From assembly GCF_012720115.1 (NCBI RefSeq), contig NZ_VNWN01000002.1, positions 248,001 through 312,000 on the forward strand: a stretch of DNA of 64,000 bases, given 5' to 3'. Each line of letters starts with the position of its first letter. Position 1 is the first letter of the stretch. The translations under genes and the position numbers were made by a program. Source of the stretch: Sneathiella chinensis. GTDB taxonomy: Bacteria; Pseudomonadota; Alphaproteobacteria; Sneathiellales; Sneathiellaceae. Positions 46,311 through 54,358 of this stretch are shown here, piece by piece. The notes below the pieces were generated by a model. It was given only the letters and a program-made list of their open reading frames with translations. It was not told the DNA's origin and did not search any database.

Positions 46311-46964
46311 ATGCAGTTCAAGACCCCTGAAGGCGCACTGGAATGCGCCCCGGTGAAACTTGTTGTCGCGGGCTGGACCGGTCGGGACCGGGCGGCTGTT
46401 GACCACCATATCGAGGAACTGGCCGCCATTGGCGTGCCTGCGCCGTCCTCCGTACCGCTGTACTACCAGTGTTCCGCAGCCCTGCTGACACAGGAGCCGC
46501 AGATTCAGGCACTGGCAGAAGGTAGCTCCGGCGAGGCCGAACCGTTCATCCTGAAAAGTGATGGCAAGGTCTGGCTGGGTCTGGCATCCGATCACACGGA
46601 CCGGTCACTGGAAACCTATTCCGTTGCCCATTCCAAGCAGATCTGCGCCAAGCCGGTGGCTGACACCCTGTGGCTGTTTGACGATGTAAAGGACCGTCTG
46701 GACCAGTTGGAACTGCGGTCATGGATCCGTGAAAACGGCGACTGGGTCGCCTATCAGGACGGGATGCTGGCCTCCATCCTGCCGCTGGCCGACCTGATGG
46801 CCGGTGCGGACCTGCCTGACAATGCAGCCATGCTGTGCGGAACCCTGCCTGCCATTGGCGGTGTGCGTCCGGCAACCGATTTCCGGATGCAGTTGCACGA
46901 TCCGGCCACCGGCAACACCATCGAGTGGAGCTATACCACCGAGTGTCTGGCAGTGGTCGCCTGA
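46311..46964 (+). CDS. DUF2848 protein
   Basis: The 217-residue protein carries DUF2848 features: LVVAGWTGRDRAAVDHHIEELAAIGV near the start, PSSVPLYYQCSAALLTQ, WLGLASDHTDRSLETYSVAHSKQICAKP in the middle, and MLCGTLPAIGGVRPATDFRMQLHDPATG near the end. The domain resembles the fumarylacetoacetate hydrolase fold (the GLASDHTDR His/Asp/Arg cluster could be catalytic), but no activity is known to me. DUF2848 genes often sit beside TRAP and amidase genes, which supports a role in degrading the imported compound. Confidence 0.88.
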   Translation: MQFKTPEGALECAPVKLVVAGWTGRDRAAVDHHIEELAAIGVPAPSSVPLYYQCSAALLTQEPQIQALAEGSSGEAEPFILKSDGKVWLGLASDHTDRSLETYSVAHSKQICAKPVADTLWLFDDVKDRLDQLELRSWIRENGDWVAYQDGMLASILPLADLMAGADLPDNAAMLCGTLPAIGGVRPATDFRMQLHDPATGNTIEWSYTTECLAVVA

Positions 46965-47002
46965 TCCTGCCCGTCTCGCGTCGTTTTTTTTTGAGGTTTG
47001 TC

Positions 47003-48298
47003 ATGATGGATGATGCTGTCACTTTTCCCTGGGATTCGGCCACGGTTTCTGACCGGCTGGATCAGGTTCTGGACCGGCTGGTAAACCGGGGGGAGGCCCC
47101 CTCGGCCTTTACCGCGGTTCTGGAAAAACGAAGCCGGGACATGGCCGCCGCGATCAAGGCGGGCGATGCCCGCCCGCTTGCCGGGGCGCTGGTCAGCATC
47201 AAGGCCCTGCTGGATGTGCGGGACGAGGTGACCCATGCGGGAACCGATGTCCTTGCCGGGAACGCGCCTGCAACGGCCGATGCCCCGTGCCTGCAACGCC
47301 TTGAGGACGCGGGTGCGGTGTTCGTCGGAATCACCAACATGTCGGAATTTGCCTATTCCGGCGTCGGCCTGAACCCCCATTACGGTACCCCGGATAACCC
47401 GGTCTTTCCGGGCTGTATTCCGGGCGGCTCTTCCAGCGGCGCGGCGGTTTCCGTGGCGCTGGGCCTCTGTGATATTGCCATCGGCAGTGACACCGGCGGG
47501 TCCCTGCGCATTCCGGCGGCCTTTTGCGGTATTGTCGGTTTCAAGCCCACACAGGCGACCGTCTCGCTTGCGGGGGGCAAGGCGCTGTCGGACAGTCTGG
47601 ACAGCTTTGGTCCCATGGCCACCAGTGTGGCCGCGTGTGAGCGGGCCTGGCAGGTATTGGCTGGCCGGGAAACAACCCCGGTGGCAGCAGGCCGCCGCCG
47701 TCTGGTGGTGCCGCTCAACTTCGGGTTTGATGACATGGACCCGGTCGTGGCGGAAGGTTTCAAGGCGCAGGTCGAACGGGCCCGCGCTGCCGGACTGGAG
47801 GTGGTGGAACGGTCCCTGTCCTGCATGGAGCCCTATGGCCAAATCCCCACATGGCACCTGACATCCGTGGAATCCCGTGCCCATTACGAGCACTGGTTCC
47901 AGAACGACCGGGACCGGTTTGACCCACGGGTCAGCGCCCGGATGGGTCGCGCCGATGAAATTTCTGCGGTGGAATACCGTCAGACCCTGAACCGGCGGAC
48001 CGATTTTATTGATCTGTTCCGGGACGAACTGGGCGACGACCTTCTGTTCCTGCCGACCACCCCCATGCTGCCGCCCAAGGTATCCGAGCTGGAGGATGAT
48101 GCGGAATTTGGCCGCCTGAACCTTCTGGCCCTCCGCAATCCGTCTCTTGCCAATGTGGCCGACGGGTGCGGTCTGGCCCTGCCATATCGCCATGAAGGCA
48201 CCACCTTGAGCGCCATGCTGATCGGTGCCAATGGTCAGGATGACGCGCTGCTGGCCACGGGCAAGACACTGGAAGCCCTGTTCGGCCCCAACGACTGA
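47003..48298 (+). CDS. Amidase signature family protein
   Basis: Second amidase of the window, last gene of the TRAP operon. I start it at ATG 47003 (MMDDAVTFPWDSATVSDRL), giving 431 residues. The triad is readable: Lys in GALVSIKALLDVRDE, the Gly/Ser-rich PGGSSSGAAVSVALG with the cis-Ser, and nucleophile Ser in IGSDTGGSLRIPAAFCGI. The middle QNDRDRFDPRVSARM is typical of bacterial aryl- and aliphatic amidases related to AtzF/allophanate hydrolase-type enzymes. It starts 38 bp after the DUF2848 stop; the likely product is a carboxylate plus ammonia. Which amide it cleaves is unknown. Confidence 0.93.
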   Translation: MMDDAVTFPWDSATVSDRLDQVLDRLVNRGEAPSAFTAVLEKRSRDMAAAIKAGDARPLAGALVSIKALLDVRDEVTHAGTDVLAGNAPATADAPCLQRLEDAGAVFVGITNMSEFAYSGVGLNPHYGTPDNPVFPGCIPGGSSSGAAVSVALGLCDIAIGSDTGGSLRIPAAFCGIVGFKPTQATVSLAGGKALSDSLDSFGPMATSVAACERAWQVLAGRETTPVAAGRRRLVVPLNFGFDDMDPVVAEGFKAQVERARAAGLEVVERSLSCMEPYGQIPTWHLTSVESRAHYEHWFQNDRDRFDPRVSARMGRADEISAVEYRQTLNRRTDFIDLFRDELGDDLLFLPTTPMLPPKVSELEDDAEFGRLNLLALRNPSLANVADGCGLALPYRHEGTTLSAMLIGANGQDDALLATGKTLEALFGPND

Positions 48299-48424
48299 TA
48301 CTGTTGATTGCAGCGGATCGGTCTTGCCGGTCGATCCGCCGCAGACAGGCTTGACCTTGGGGCGGTTCCGGTATCAAAAGAAAGGCACGGCCTGCAACGG
48401 CCTGCCTCATTTCAGGAGACCCCC

Positions 48425-49513
48425 GTGACCCAGACCCCCTTGATCGCAGACAGCCTTCCCCGCGCCGTGACGTGGCAGGATGGTAATCTGTACCTGCTGG
48501 ACCAGACCCGGTTGCCACAGGAAACCCTTATCGAGAAACAGGAAACGGTGGAGCAGGTCTTTGAGGCCATCCGCATGTTGAAGGTGCGCGGTGCCCCTGC
48601 CATCGGCGTTGCCGGGGCTTATGGGCTGTGTGTGGCCCTGCGGGACAAGACCGCCCTGCCCACCGATGCCTTCATGGCGGAACTTGAAAAACACGCGGCC
48701 TATCTGGATAGTGCGCGGCCGACGGCGGTTAATCTGTCCTGGGCCTTGCAGCGCATGAGGCAGCGGGCCGAGGCGGCCTTGACGTCAGGAGAGGCGGAGA
48801 CGGCGGTCCGCCTCTATGACATTCTGGTGCGGGAGGCGGTTTCCATCCATGAAGAGGATAAGGGCCTTTGCCGGGGGATGGGCGAGAACGGCGCCCCCCT
48901 GATTACCGAGGGGATGGGCATCCTGACCCACTGCAATGCCGGCTCGCTCGCCACGTCTGAGCTTGGGACGGCGACGGCCCCGCTTTATGTGGCGCACAGC
49001 CGCGGGGTGTCCTTCCGGGTCTATGCCGATGAAACCCGGCCCTTGTTGCAAGGGGCGCGTCTGACCGCATGGGAACTTCAGCAGGCCGGGATCGATGTCA
49101 CCCTGATCACCGACAACATGGCCGCCCACATGATGGCGGAGGGGCTGGTGGATATGGTCATTGTGGGTACCGACCGGGTGGCGGCCAACGGTGATGTGGC
49201 CAACAAGATCGGGACGCTGGGGGTGGCTATTCTGGCCCGCCATTTCGGCATTCCCTTTTACGTGGCCTGTCCGTCGTCCACCATTGATATGGCCATGGAA
49301 AGCGGCAAAGGCATTCCGATCGAGGAGCGGGACGCGGCAGAAGTCACCCGGTTTGGCGCCCGCCCCACCGCGCCGGATGGAATTCAGGTCCGCAACCCGG
49401 CCTTTGATGTAACGCCGCATGACCTTGTTACCGGGCTGATCACGGAAAAGGGGATCATTACCGCGCCCTATGATCGGACCCTGAAAACCCTGTTCGGAGG
49501 CAAGGATGACTGA
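48425..49513 (+). CDS. mtnA: 5-methylthioribose-1-phosphate isomerase
   Basis: Converts 5-methylthioribose-1-phosphate to methylthioribulose-1-phosphate. The start is GTG 48425 (MTQTPLIADSLPRAVTW), preceded by AGGAG. The 362 residues include RMLKVRGAPAIGVAGAYGL-type sequence (RGAPAIGV), the catalytic Cys in GILTHCNAGSLATSELGTA, TDNMAAHMM with the catalytic Asp, GTDRVAANGDVANKIGT and APYDRTL. The aldolase gene overlaps it by 8 bp. No mtnK, mtnP, mtnB/C/D or E is visible, so the pair alone fits the DHAP shunt rather than the complete methionine salvage pathway. Confidence 0.95.
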   Translation: MTQTPLIADSLPRAVTWQDGNLYLLDQTRLPQETLIEKQETVEQVFEAIRMLKVRGAPAIGVAGAYGLCVALRDKTALPTDAFMAELEKHAAYLDSARPTAVNLSWALQRMRQRAEAALTSGEAETAVRLYDILVREAVSIHEEDKGLCRGMGENGAPLITEGMGILTHCNAGSLATSELGTATAPLYVAHSRGVSFRVYADETRPLLQGARLTAWELQQAGIDVTLITDNMAAHMMAEGLVDMVIVGTDRVAANGDVANKIGTLGVAILARHFGIPFYVACPSSTIDMAMESGKGIPIEERDAAEVTRFGARPTAPDGIQVRNPAFDVTPHDLVTGLITEKGIITAPYDRTLKTLFGGKDD

Positions 49514-50156
49514 TCACGCGATGCGGGACAGCCTGCTGGAAACCGCCCGGCGCATGAATGACATCGGCCTCAATCAGGGCACATCGGGCAATGTCAGCGT
49601 GCGGACCGAAACGGGCTATCTGATCACCCCGACCGGCATGCCCTATGACGATTGCCAGCCCGCCGATATGGTCCCCATGACGCTGGAGGGGGGGACCACC
49701 GGACCGCGCAAGCCGTCCAGTGAATGGCGTTTTCATCAGGACCTGTATCGGGATCGTTCTGACATCGGGGCCATCGTGCATGTGCATTCCACCTTTGCCA
49801 CCACGCTGGCCTGTCTGGGGGTTGAGGTTCCGGCCTTTCATTACATGGTGGCGGTGGCCGGCGGCGATAATATCCGCTGCGCCCCCTATGAGACCTTTGG
49901 CACCGCGGCCTTGTCAGACGGGGTTGTTACCGCCATGCAGGATCGTCAGGCCTGCCTGATGGCCAACCACGGGATGCTGGCCGCCGGGCCGACCCTTGAA
50001 AAGGCCCTTGCCATGGCAGTCGAGGTCGAAAAATTGTGTGAAATATACTGGCGCGTTCTTCAGGCCGGGGGCGGCCCCCTTCTGAACAATGCGGAAATGA
50101 CGGTTATCCTGGAAAAATTCAAGGGATACGGACAGTTTGCAGAACCGGCGTCCTGA
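49506..50156 (+). CDS. Class II aldolase (Ald2-like, MTRu-1-P aldolase candidate)
   Basis: The 216-residue zinc aldolase of the fuculose/rhamnulose-phosphate family is translationally coupled to mtnA (8-bp overlap). Zinc ligands sit in IGAIVHVHSTFATTLACLG and LMANHGMLAAGPTLE, and the phosphate-binding NQGTSGNVSVRTETGYLITPTGM near the N-terminus. In Rhodospirillum rubrum and some E. coli, MtnA plus such an aldolase cleaves methylthioribulose-1-phosphate (or the 5'-deoxy analogue) to DHAP and an aldehyde. That role is strongly suggested by the gene pair; MtnB dehydratase, of the same superfamily, is the alternative. Confidence 0.85.
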   Translation: MTDHAMRDSLLETARRMNDIGLNQGTSGNVSVRTETGYLITPTGMPYDDCQPADMVPMTLEGGTTGPRKPSSEWRFHQDLYRDRSDIGAIVHVHSTFATTLACLGVEVPAFHYMVAVAGGDNIRCAPYETFGTAALSDGVVTAMQDRQACLMANHGMLAAGPTLEKALAMAVEVEKLCEIYWRVLQAGGGPLLNNAEMTVILEKFKGYGQFAEPAS

Positions 50157-50883
50157 TCCGTGTCCCGGTGGTGGCCGGATCGCCGCCTGATGGGGGCGGC
50201 ATTGCCTCCCTCAAAAAAGGGAGGGATTCGAAACCTGAATTTTTCCTGTTTTCCTTATACGGGAATAACGCGGCGCCCTATTTTGTCTTCCTGCCCGAAA
50301 ATAGAATATTCGAAATCGTGAATGATTCGTGAATGACCCGGTGCGGCGACGGAAAAGCCTGAACCCGGTCGGTTTTCGGTGCGAATCATATATTTGGGTG
50401 AGCGCCCAAAAATTTTCCTTATATTATAACACCTTGTTAACCATATCCGTACCTTTTCGGCACCAAATAATTGATATGCTAATATAACAAAACCATTGTA
50501 TACCTCATATGAGGGATGTAAAATACGACTTTAAATACAATTTTATCCAATTTCGCGCAAAAAATGTTGGCAGTGTAAGCTAAATTAGGGATGAATTGTG
50601 TAGCGTGTGGGAGTACGGTGAGAAAAGCTCCAATTCTCACTATCCGGGGGTTTTCAAGGCCCCGCCGATAGAAACAGTTTTGGTTTGAAGGCTGCCAGAC
50701 ACCGGGCATGGTGTCGAATAAGGTTTAATTTAAGGTTGTATGAAATAGTTTTCTACATACTTAAAGTTGTGTTCTGTATTGAAGGTCCAGTTTTATGTGC
50801 GTACCAAGAAGGGGATCGGGCCGCTAGCGAACTGCTTTGCCGACTTCCCCGATTTCTGAACTCTAGGGGAAAAGGAACCTGAA
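50157..50883. other. 727-bp AT-rich intergenic region before the Tad pilus locus
   Basis: No convincing gene. The first 70 bp hold two hairpins, GCCGCC/GGCGGC at about 50182-50199 and CCTCCCT/AGGGAGG at 50205-50224, with no following U run; they may end mtnA-ald2 transcription weakly. From 50260 to 50610 the DNA is AT-rich with short runs, and 50618-50765 is a set of four hairpins described separately. The locus probably contains the promoter and leader of flp. Confidence 0.5.
50618..50765 (+). ncRNA. Structured leader RNA candidate upstream of flp
   Basis: Four consecutive hairpins can be drawn: GTGAGAA/TTCTCAC (50618-50640, 9-nt loop), TATC-CGGGG / CCCCG-CC-GATA (50641-50670), GACACC/GGTGTC (50698-50715, loop GGGCAT) and TTTAAG-TGTA / TACA-CTTAAG-like (50729-50765, with internal loop). 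It ends about 118 bp before the pilin start. It does not match the c-di-GMP-I consensus or any riboswitch I know. Could be a 5' untranslated regulatory element or chance; the region also carries TTAA-N7-TGAA (50730-50744), near the CtrA box TTAA-N7-TTAA. Confidence 0.35.
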
Positions 50884-51087
50884 ATGATTAAGATGCTCAA
50901 CAAATTCCGCAAGAACGAATCCGGTGCCACCATGGTCGAATACGGCCTGATTGTTGCTGTGATTGCCATGGTTGTTGTCACCGCTGCCCTGTATCTGGGT
51001 GGGAACGTACAGGGTACGTTTGGTGACGCAGGTGAGTGCGCTTTGAATAAAAATACTGCGGATTGCGGTACCTTTACTCCAGGTTAA
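50884..51087 (+). CDS. flp: Flp-type pilin (first)
   Basis: Main subunit of the Tad pilus. The 67-residue prepilin has a short basic leader, MIKMLNKFRKNESG, the prepilin peptidase site after G14, and the Flp hydrophobic helix ATMVEYGLIVAVIAMVVVTAAL with the conserved Glu5-Tyr6. The C-terminal tail holds two Cys (ECALNKNTADC), possibly a disulphide. It has a purine-rich GGGGAAAAGGAA before its ATG. The prepilin peptidase (CpaA/TadV) is not in the window. Confidence 0.96.
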   Translation: MIKMLNKFRKNESGATMVEYGLIVAVIAMVVVTAALYLGGNVQGTFGDAGECALNKNTADCGTFTPG

Positions 51088-51105
51088 TTCGTTGATTTAA
51101 CCTTT

Positions 51106-51137
51106 GAAGGCCGGAGCCTTTTCGGTTTCCGGCCTTC
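51106..51137 (+). promoter_or_regulatory. Stable intercistronic hairpin between the two pilin genes
   Basis: GAAGGCCGGA (51106-51115) and TCCGGCCTTC (51128-51137) form a perfect 10-bp stem with a 12-nt loop, 18 bp after the flp stop and 53 bp before the second pilin start. No U run follows, so a partial terminator, or a hairpin that stabilises the 3' end of the first-pilin mRNA, is more likely than a full terminator. Confidence 0.6.
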
Positions 51138-51190
51138 CATCGCTTCAAAATCCGGTGACACACCGCCCCCTGACCCGGGGCCGTCCAAGG

Positions 51191-51406
51191 ATGAAACCCA
51201 TGTATGCTCCAATCTCTTTCCTGATTTCAAAATGCATCGATTTCAAGGCCTGTGACCGCGGGGCCACGATGGTCGAGTATGGGTTGCTTATTGCCGTAAT
51301 TGCCATGGTCGTCGTCGGGGCCGCTTTGGTGCTTGGCGATTCCATCGGTACCAGCTTCTGCGACATGGCGACCGATCTGGATGCAGCAGCAAACTGTGGC
51401 GGCTAG
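51191..51406 (+). CDS. Flp-type pilin (second, divergent paralogue)
   Basis: I start it at ATG 51191 (MKPMYAPISFLISKCIDFKA), giving 71 residues; the frame further upstream overlaps the hairpin. The cleavage region CDRG|ATMVEYGLLIAVIAMVVVGAALVLGDSI matches the first pilin across the helix, but the leader and tail differ and end DAAANCGG with a Cys pair (SFCDMATDLDAAANC). The longer, less basic leader and position downstream of the hairpin suggest a minor pilin. The two genes are probably a tandem duplication. Confidence 0.93.
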   Translation: MKPMYAPISFLISKCIDFKACDRGATMVEYGLLIAVIAMVVVGAALVLGDSIGTSFCDMATDLDAAANCGG

Positions 51407-51460
51407 ACCGCCGACCCGCCGTTCAGGGGCGGGGTCACATCACGTTAGTGGAGATGAACA

Positions 51461-52489
51461 ATGAAGGGCCGCGCAATATTCATGCTGGTTGTTGCCCTGT
51501 TGATCGCCGGGGGGGCCGTCTGGCTTGCCCGTGGTTGGCTGGACAGCCAGGTCAGAACCGTCGTCGTGACCGAAAAACCGGAAGCACCGCAGGCAACCAT
51601 TGTTGTTGCGGCGGAACCGCTTCGGTTTGGCATGCGGCTGAACGCCAACTACCTGAAGGAAATTCCGTGGCCGGCGGGGGACCTGCCTGACGGGGCTTTT
51701 TCGACCGTTGATGACCTGGTCTCCGGCGAGGATGAGCGGGTGGTCCTTCAGGCGATCCAGCAGAACGAGCCGGTCCTGGTCTCGAAGGTGTCCGATCCGG
51801 GCGGCCGGGCCACCCTGTCGGCGCTGATCGATGAAACCATGCGGGCCGTCACCATCCGCGTCAATGACGTGTTTGGGGTGGCCGGTTTTGTCCTGCCGAG
51901 CGACCGGGTCGATATCCTGTTGACCCGCACTGTCAATGAACAGCCCATGACCAATATCCTGATCCAGAATGTCCGGGTTCTGGCCATTGATCAGACGGCG
52001 TCCGATGACAAGGAAAAGCCGACCGTGGTCAAGGCCGTCACACTGGAAGTGTCACCGCCGCAGGCCCAGAAACTGGCCTTGAGTGCCAGTGTGGGAACCT
52101 TGAGCCTGGCCCTTCGCAACCGGACCAACACAAATCTTGCCAGCAGCCGGACCATGGGCCTTGGCGATCTTACAGCGGGAGAGGGGAATGATGTGATGAC
52201 GGCGACGACCCAACCGGAACAGGGGAAAACCCCGGTTGAGAAAGTGTCGCCGGCCCCGCGCAAGGTTGTCACCGTTCGGCCAAAACGGGACAGCCTTGCA
52301 GATGTCCGGGTTGTCCGGGCACTGGACCCGGAAACCGTCAAGGTGATCGAGGAAAACGAGCCGCAGGCCGGACGGGCCCCGGCCGGGGCGCCCAGAAGCC
52401 TGACGCCGGGGGCGACCCTGCCGACGGCCAAACCCATACCCGGAAGCTCACTGGCCCCTGCGGGCAGGGGACCGGAAAAACAGATCTAG
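51461..52489 (+). CDS. cpaB: Tad pilus assembly protein CpaB/RcpC
   Basis: Periplasmic SAF-domain protein of the outer-membrane Tad channel. The 342 residues have an N-terminal signal anchor (FMLVVALLIAGGAVWLARGW), then two SAF-like segments: ATIVVAAEPLRFGMRLNANYLKEIPWP and the VTIRVNDVFGVAGFVLPSDRVDILLTR motif. The C-terminal 90 residues are Pro/Arg-rich and low-complexity (SLADVRVVRALDPETVKVIEE and a Pro/Gly tail). It begins 54 bp after the second pilin gene and precedes the secretin gene by 50 bp. Confidence 0.94.
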   Translation: MKGRAIFMLVVALLIAGGAVWLARGWLDSQVRTVVVTEKPEAPQATIVVAAEPLRFGMRLNANYLKEIPWPAGDLPDGAFSTVDDLVSGEDERVVLQAIQQNEPVLVSKVSDPGGRATLSALIDETMRAVTIRVNDVFGVAGFVLPSDRVDILLTRTVNEQPMTNILIQNVRVLAIDQTASDDKEKPTVVKAVTLEVSPPQAQKLALSASVGTLSLALRNRTNTNLASSRTMGLGDLTAGEGNDVMTATTQPEQGKTPVEKVSPAPRKVVTVRPKRDSLADVRVVRALDPETVKVIEENEPQAGRAPAGAPRSLTPGATLPTAKPIPGSSLAPAGRGPEKQI

Positions 52490-52539
52490 TCGTACAATCG
52501 TAACGGACAGGCGTTTCAGAACAAGTCGAGGGGATTGCG

Positions 52540-54042
52540 ATGATTAACACAGCGTATCAGCACAGGCAGCCGGGGGGCATGTCATTGAAAAGAGCCGGCA
52601 AGGCCGTGGGAAAGGCGTTCCGACCCATCATGGGGGGATTGGCGACGATCGGCATGGGGCTGGCCCTGTTGGTTCAATTGTCTGGCCCGGCTGAGGCCGC
52701 GCAGGCCTCCCGCGTTAATCTGAGCCTGTCTGATCTGGGGCAGGGGGACAACAGCACCGCCATCAGTGTCCCGGCCAACAAGTCCCGCATCCTGAAAGTG
52801 GATGTGCCGTTTGCGGACCTGCTGGTGGGCAATCCTGAAATTGCCGATGTGCTGCCCCTGACGGACCGGACGGTTTATATCCTCGGCAAATCCCTCGGGA
52901 CCACAAGTCTGGCCGTCTATGACAAGAAGAAACAGCTTCTCGGGATCGTCAATATCGACGTGACCTATGATATCGACGGGCTGAAGGCCAAGCTGAACCG
53001 GCTGGTCCCCGGCGAGGTGATCGAGGTGCACAGCGCCAACGCCGCCGTTGTGTTGAAGGGGGTTGTGTCCAGCCTGTCCCAGCAGGACAAGGTTCTGGCC
53101 GTGGCCGAACAATATGCGCCCGGCAAGGTGACCAACCTGATGGCCGTCGCCGATGCCCAGCAGGTTCTGCTCAAGGTGAAATTCGCCGAAGTGTCCCGCA
53201 GTACCTTCAAGGGGATCAGTACCAACACGGCGGTGTCGTTCAATGGGCAGGATTCCGATGGCAGCCTGATTACGGGCCTGACCTCCATCGGGGCCGGGTT
53301 CCTGACCGGGACCATCGGCTTTACCATCGGCAACACGCTTCTGGACCTGTTTCTGGATGCGGGCGAGGAAAAGGGCATTGTGAAAACACTGGCCGAACCG
53401 AACCTGATTGCCCTGTCCGGGGATACGGCGGAATTTCTGGCCGGGGGGGAATTCCCGGTACCGGTGGCCCAGGACAGCAGTGCAAGCGGCACGGCGATCA
53501 CGGTCGAGTTCAAGGAATTTGGCGTGCGGCTGGCCTTTACCCCGACCGTTCTGGACAAGGAACTGATCAATCTGGTGGTGGCACCGGAAGTCAGCTCCCT
53601 TGCAAACTCCATCACCCAGATCAGCGGGTTCAATATCCCGTCCCTGACCACCCGCCGCGCCAGAACCACGGTTGAATTGCGGGCCGGGCAATCCTTTGCC
53701 ATTGCCGGGCTTCTGCAATCCAATTTCAAGGATACGGTGGATCAGGTGCCGGGCCTTGGCGATGTTCCCATTCTGGGGGCACTGGCCCGCAGCAGTGAAT
53801 TTACCCAGGAAGAAACCGAACTGGTGATCATTATCACCCCCTATCTGGTGCAACCGGCCCTTGCCGGGACACTGGCTGCGCCAACCGACTATTTCGTGCC
53901 GCCGTCCGATTTCGACATTTTCCTGTTCGGCCAAACCGAGGGTGACAAGGCCCCCGGCGGTCCGGCAACCGATGGGCGGCAGATCCTGTCCCAACGGGGG
54001 GATGGCGGTATCGACGGCAAATATGGCTACGTGATCAAGTGA
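52540..54042 (+). CDS. cpaC: Tad pilus secretin CpaC/RcpA
   Basis: Outer-membrane channel of the pilus. The 500 residues comprise a signal region (GLALLVQLSGPAEAAQA), an N-terminal BON-like domain with SRILKVDVPFADLLVGNPEIADVLPLTDRTVYILGKS in short form (KSRILKV, NPEIADV, TVYILGKS), and the secretin domain (about 230-450) with VLLKVKFAEVSRSTFK, KTLAEPNLIALSGDTAEFLAGGEFPVP and VDQVPGLGDVPILGALARS. An internal ATG at 52579 is an alternative start. Located between cpaB and the small lipoprotein. Confidence 0.95.
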   Translation: MINTAYQHRQPGGMSLKRAGKAVGKAFRPIMGGLATIGMGLALLVQLSGPAEAAQASRVNLSLSDLGQGDNSTAISVPANKSRILKVDVPFADLLVGNPEIADVLPLTDRTVYILGKSLGTTSLAVYDKKKQLLGIVNIDVTYDIDGLKAKLNRLVPGEVIEVHSANAAVVLKGVVSSLSQQDKVLAVAEQYAPGKVTNLMAVADAQQVLLKVKFAEVSRSTFKGISTNTAVSFNGQDSDGSLITGLTSIGAGFLTGTIGFTIGNTLLDLFLDAGEEKGIVKTLAEPNLIALSGDTAEFLAGGEFPVPVAQDSSASGTAITVEFKEFGVRLAFTPTVLDKELINLVVAPEVSSLANSITQISGFNIPSLTTRRARTTVELRAGQSFAIAGLLQSNFKDTVDQVPGLGDVPILGALARSSEFTQEETELVIIITPYLVQPALAGTLAAPTDYFVPPSDFDIFLFGQTEGDKAPGGPATDGRQILSQRGDGGIDGKYGYVIK

Positions 54043-54058
54043 GCGGGAGGGACAGACC

Positions 54059-54346
54059 ATGAGAATAGTATCAATTTCAGCAGTGATCCTGACCGGCCTG
54101 ACGCTGACGGCCTGCGAAAAATACAGCAACAAGGGCCTGAGTGAGGATCACGGAAACGCCGTCTACCAGAACGAGGCCGTTCATATCCTGCCGCCGAAAT
54201 ATGCGGACATGAAGGAACCCACCATGGATGGCAATCGCGGCAGTCTGGCGTTTGAACGCTACAAGACCGGCACCACGATCAAGCCTTCCTCCTCCAGTAT
54301 CAGTGGCCTTGGTGGGGGAAGCGGCGCCGGAGGGGGGGGCGACTAG
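54059..54346 (+). CDS. Small Tad-locus lipoprotein
   Basis: The 95-residue protein has a lipoprotein signal peptide with a lipobox-like LTAC (ISAVILTGLTLTACEKYSN), lipidated at Cys 20. The mature part contains HGNAVYQNEAVHILPPKYADMK and LAFERYKTGTT, then a Ser/Gly tail. It sits at the position where other Tad loci have CpaD/TadG-assembly lipoproteins but is shorter than the 200-plus residues of CpaD. It may be the pilotin-like partner of the secretin. Confident as a gene, not by name. Confidence 0.8.
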   Translation: MRIVSISAVILTGLTLTACEKYSNKGLSEDHGNAVYQNEAVHILPPKYADMKEPTMDGNRGSLAFERYKTGTTIKPSSSSISGLGGGSGAGGGGD

Positions 54347-54358
54347 GCTCTACCTTTT

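Noticed and set aside
50479-50709. Minus-strand ORF in the flp upstream region
   Set aside because: It lies in AT-rich non-coding DNA that forms hairpins and has a random-looking protein sequence.
50618-50765. c-di-GMP riboswitch or sigma54 promoter before flp
   Set aside because: The conserved GEMM core is absent, and the best GG/GC pair at about 50569-50581 has 10-nt instead of 12-nt periodicity, so neither is supported.
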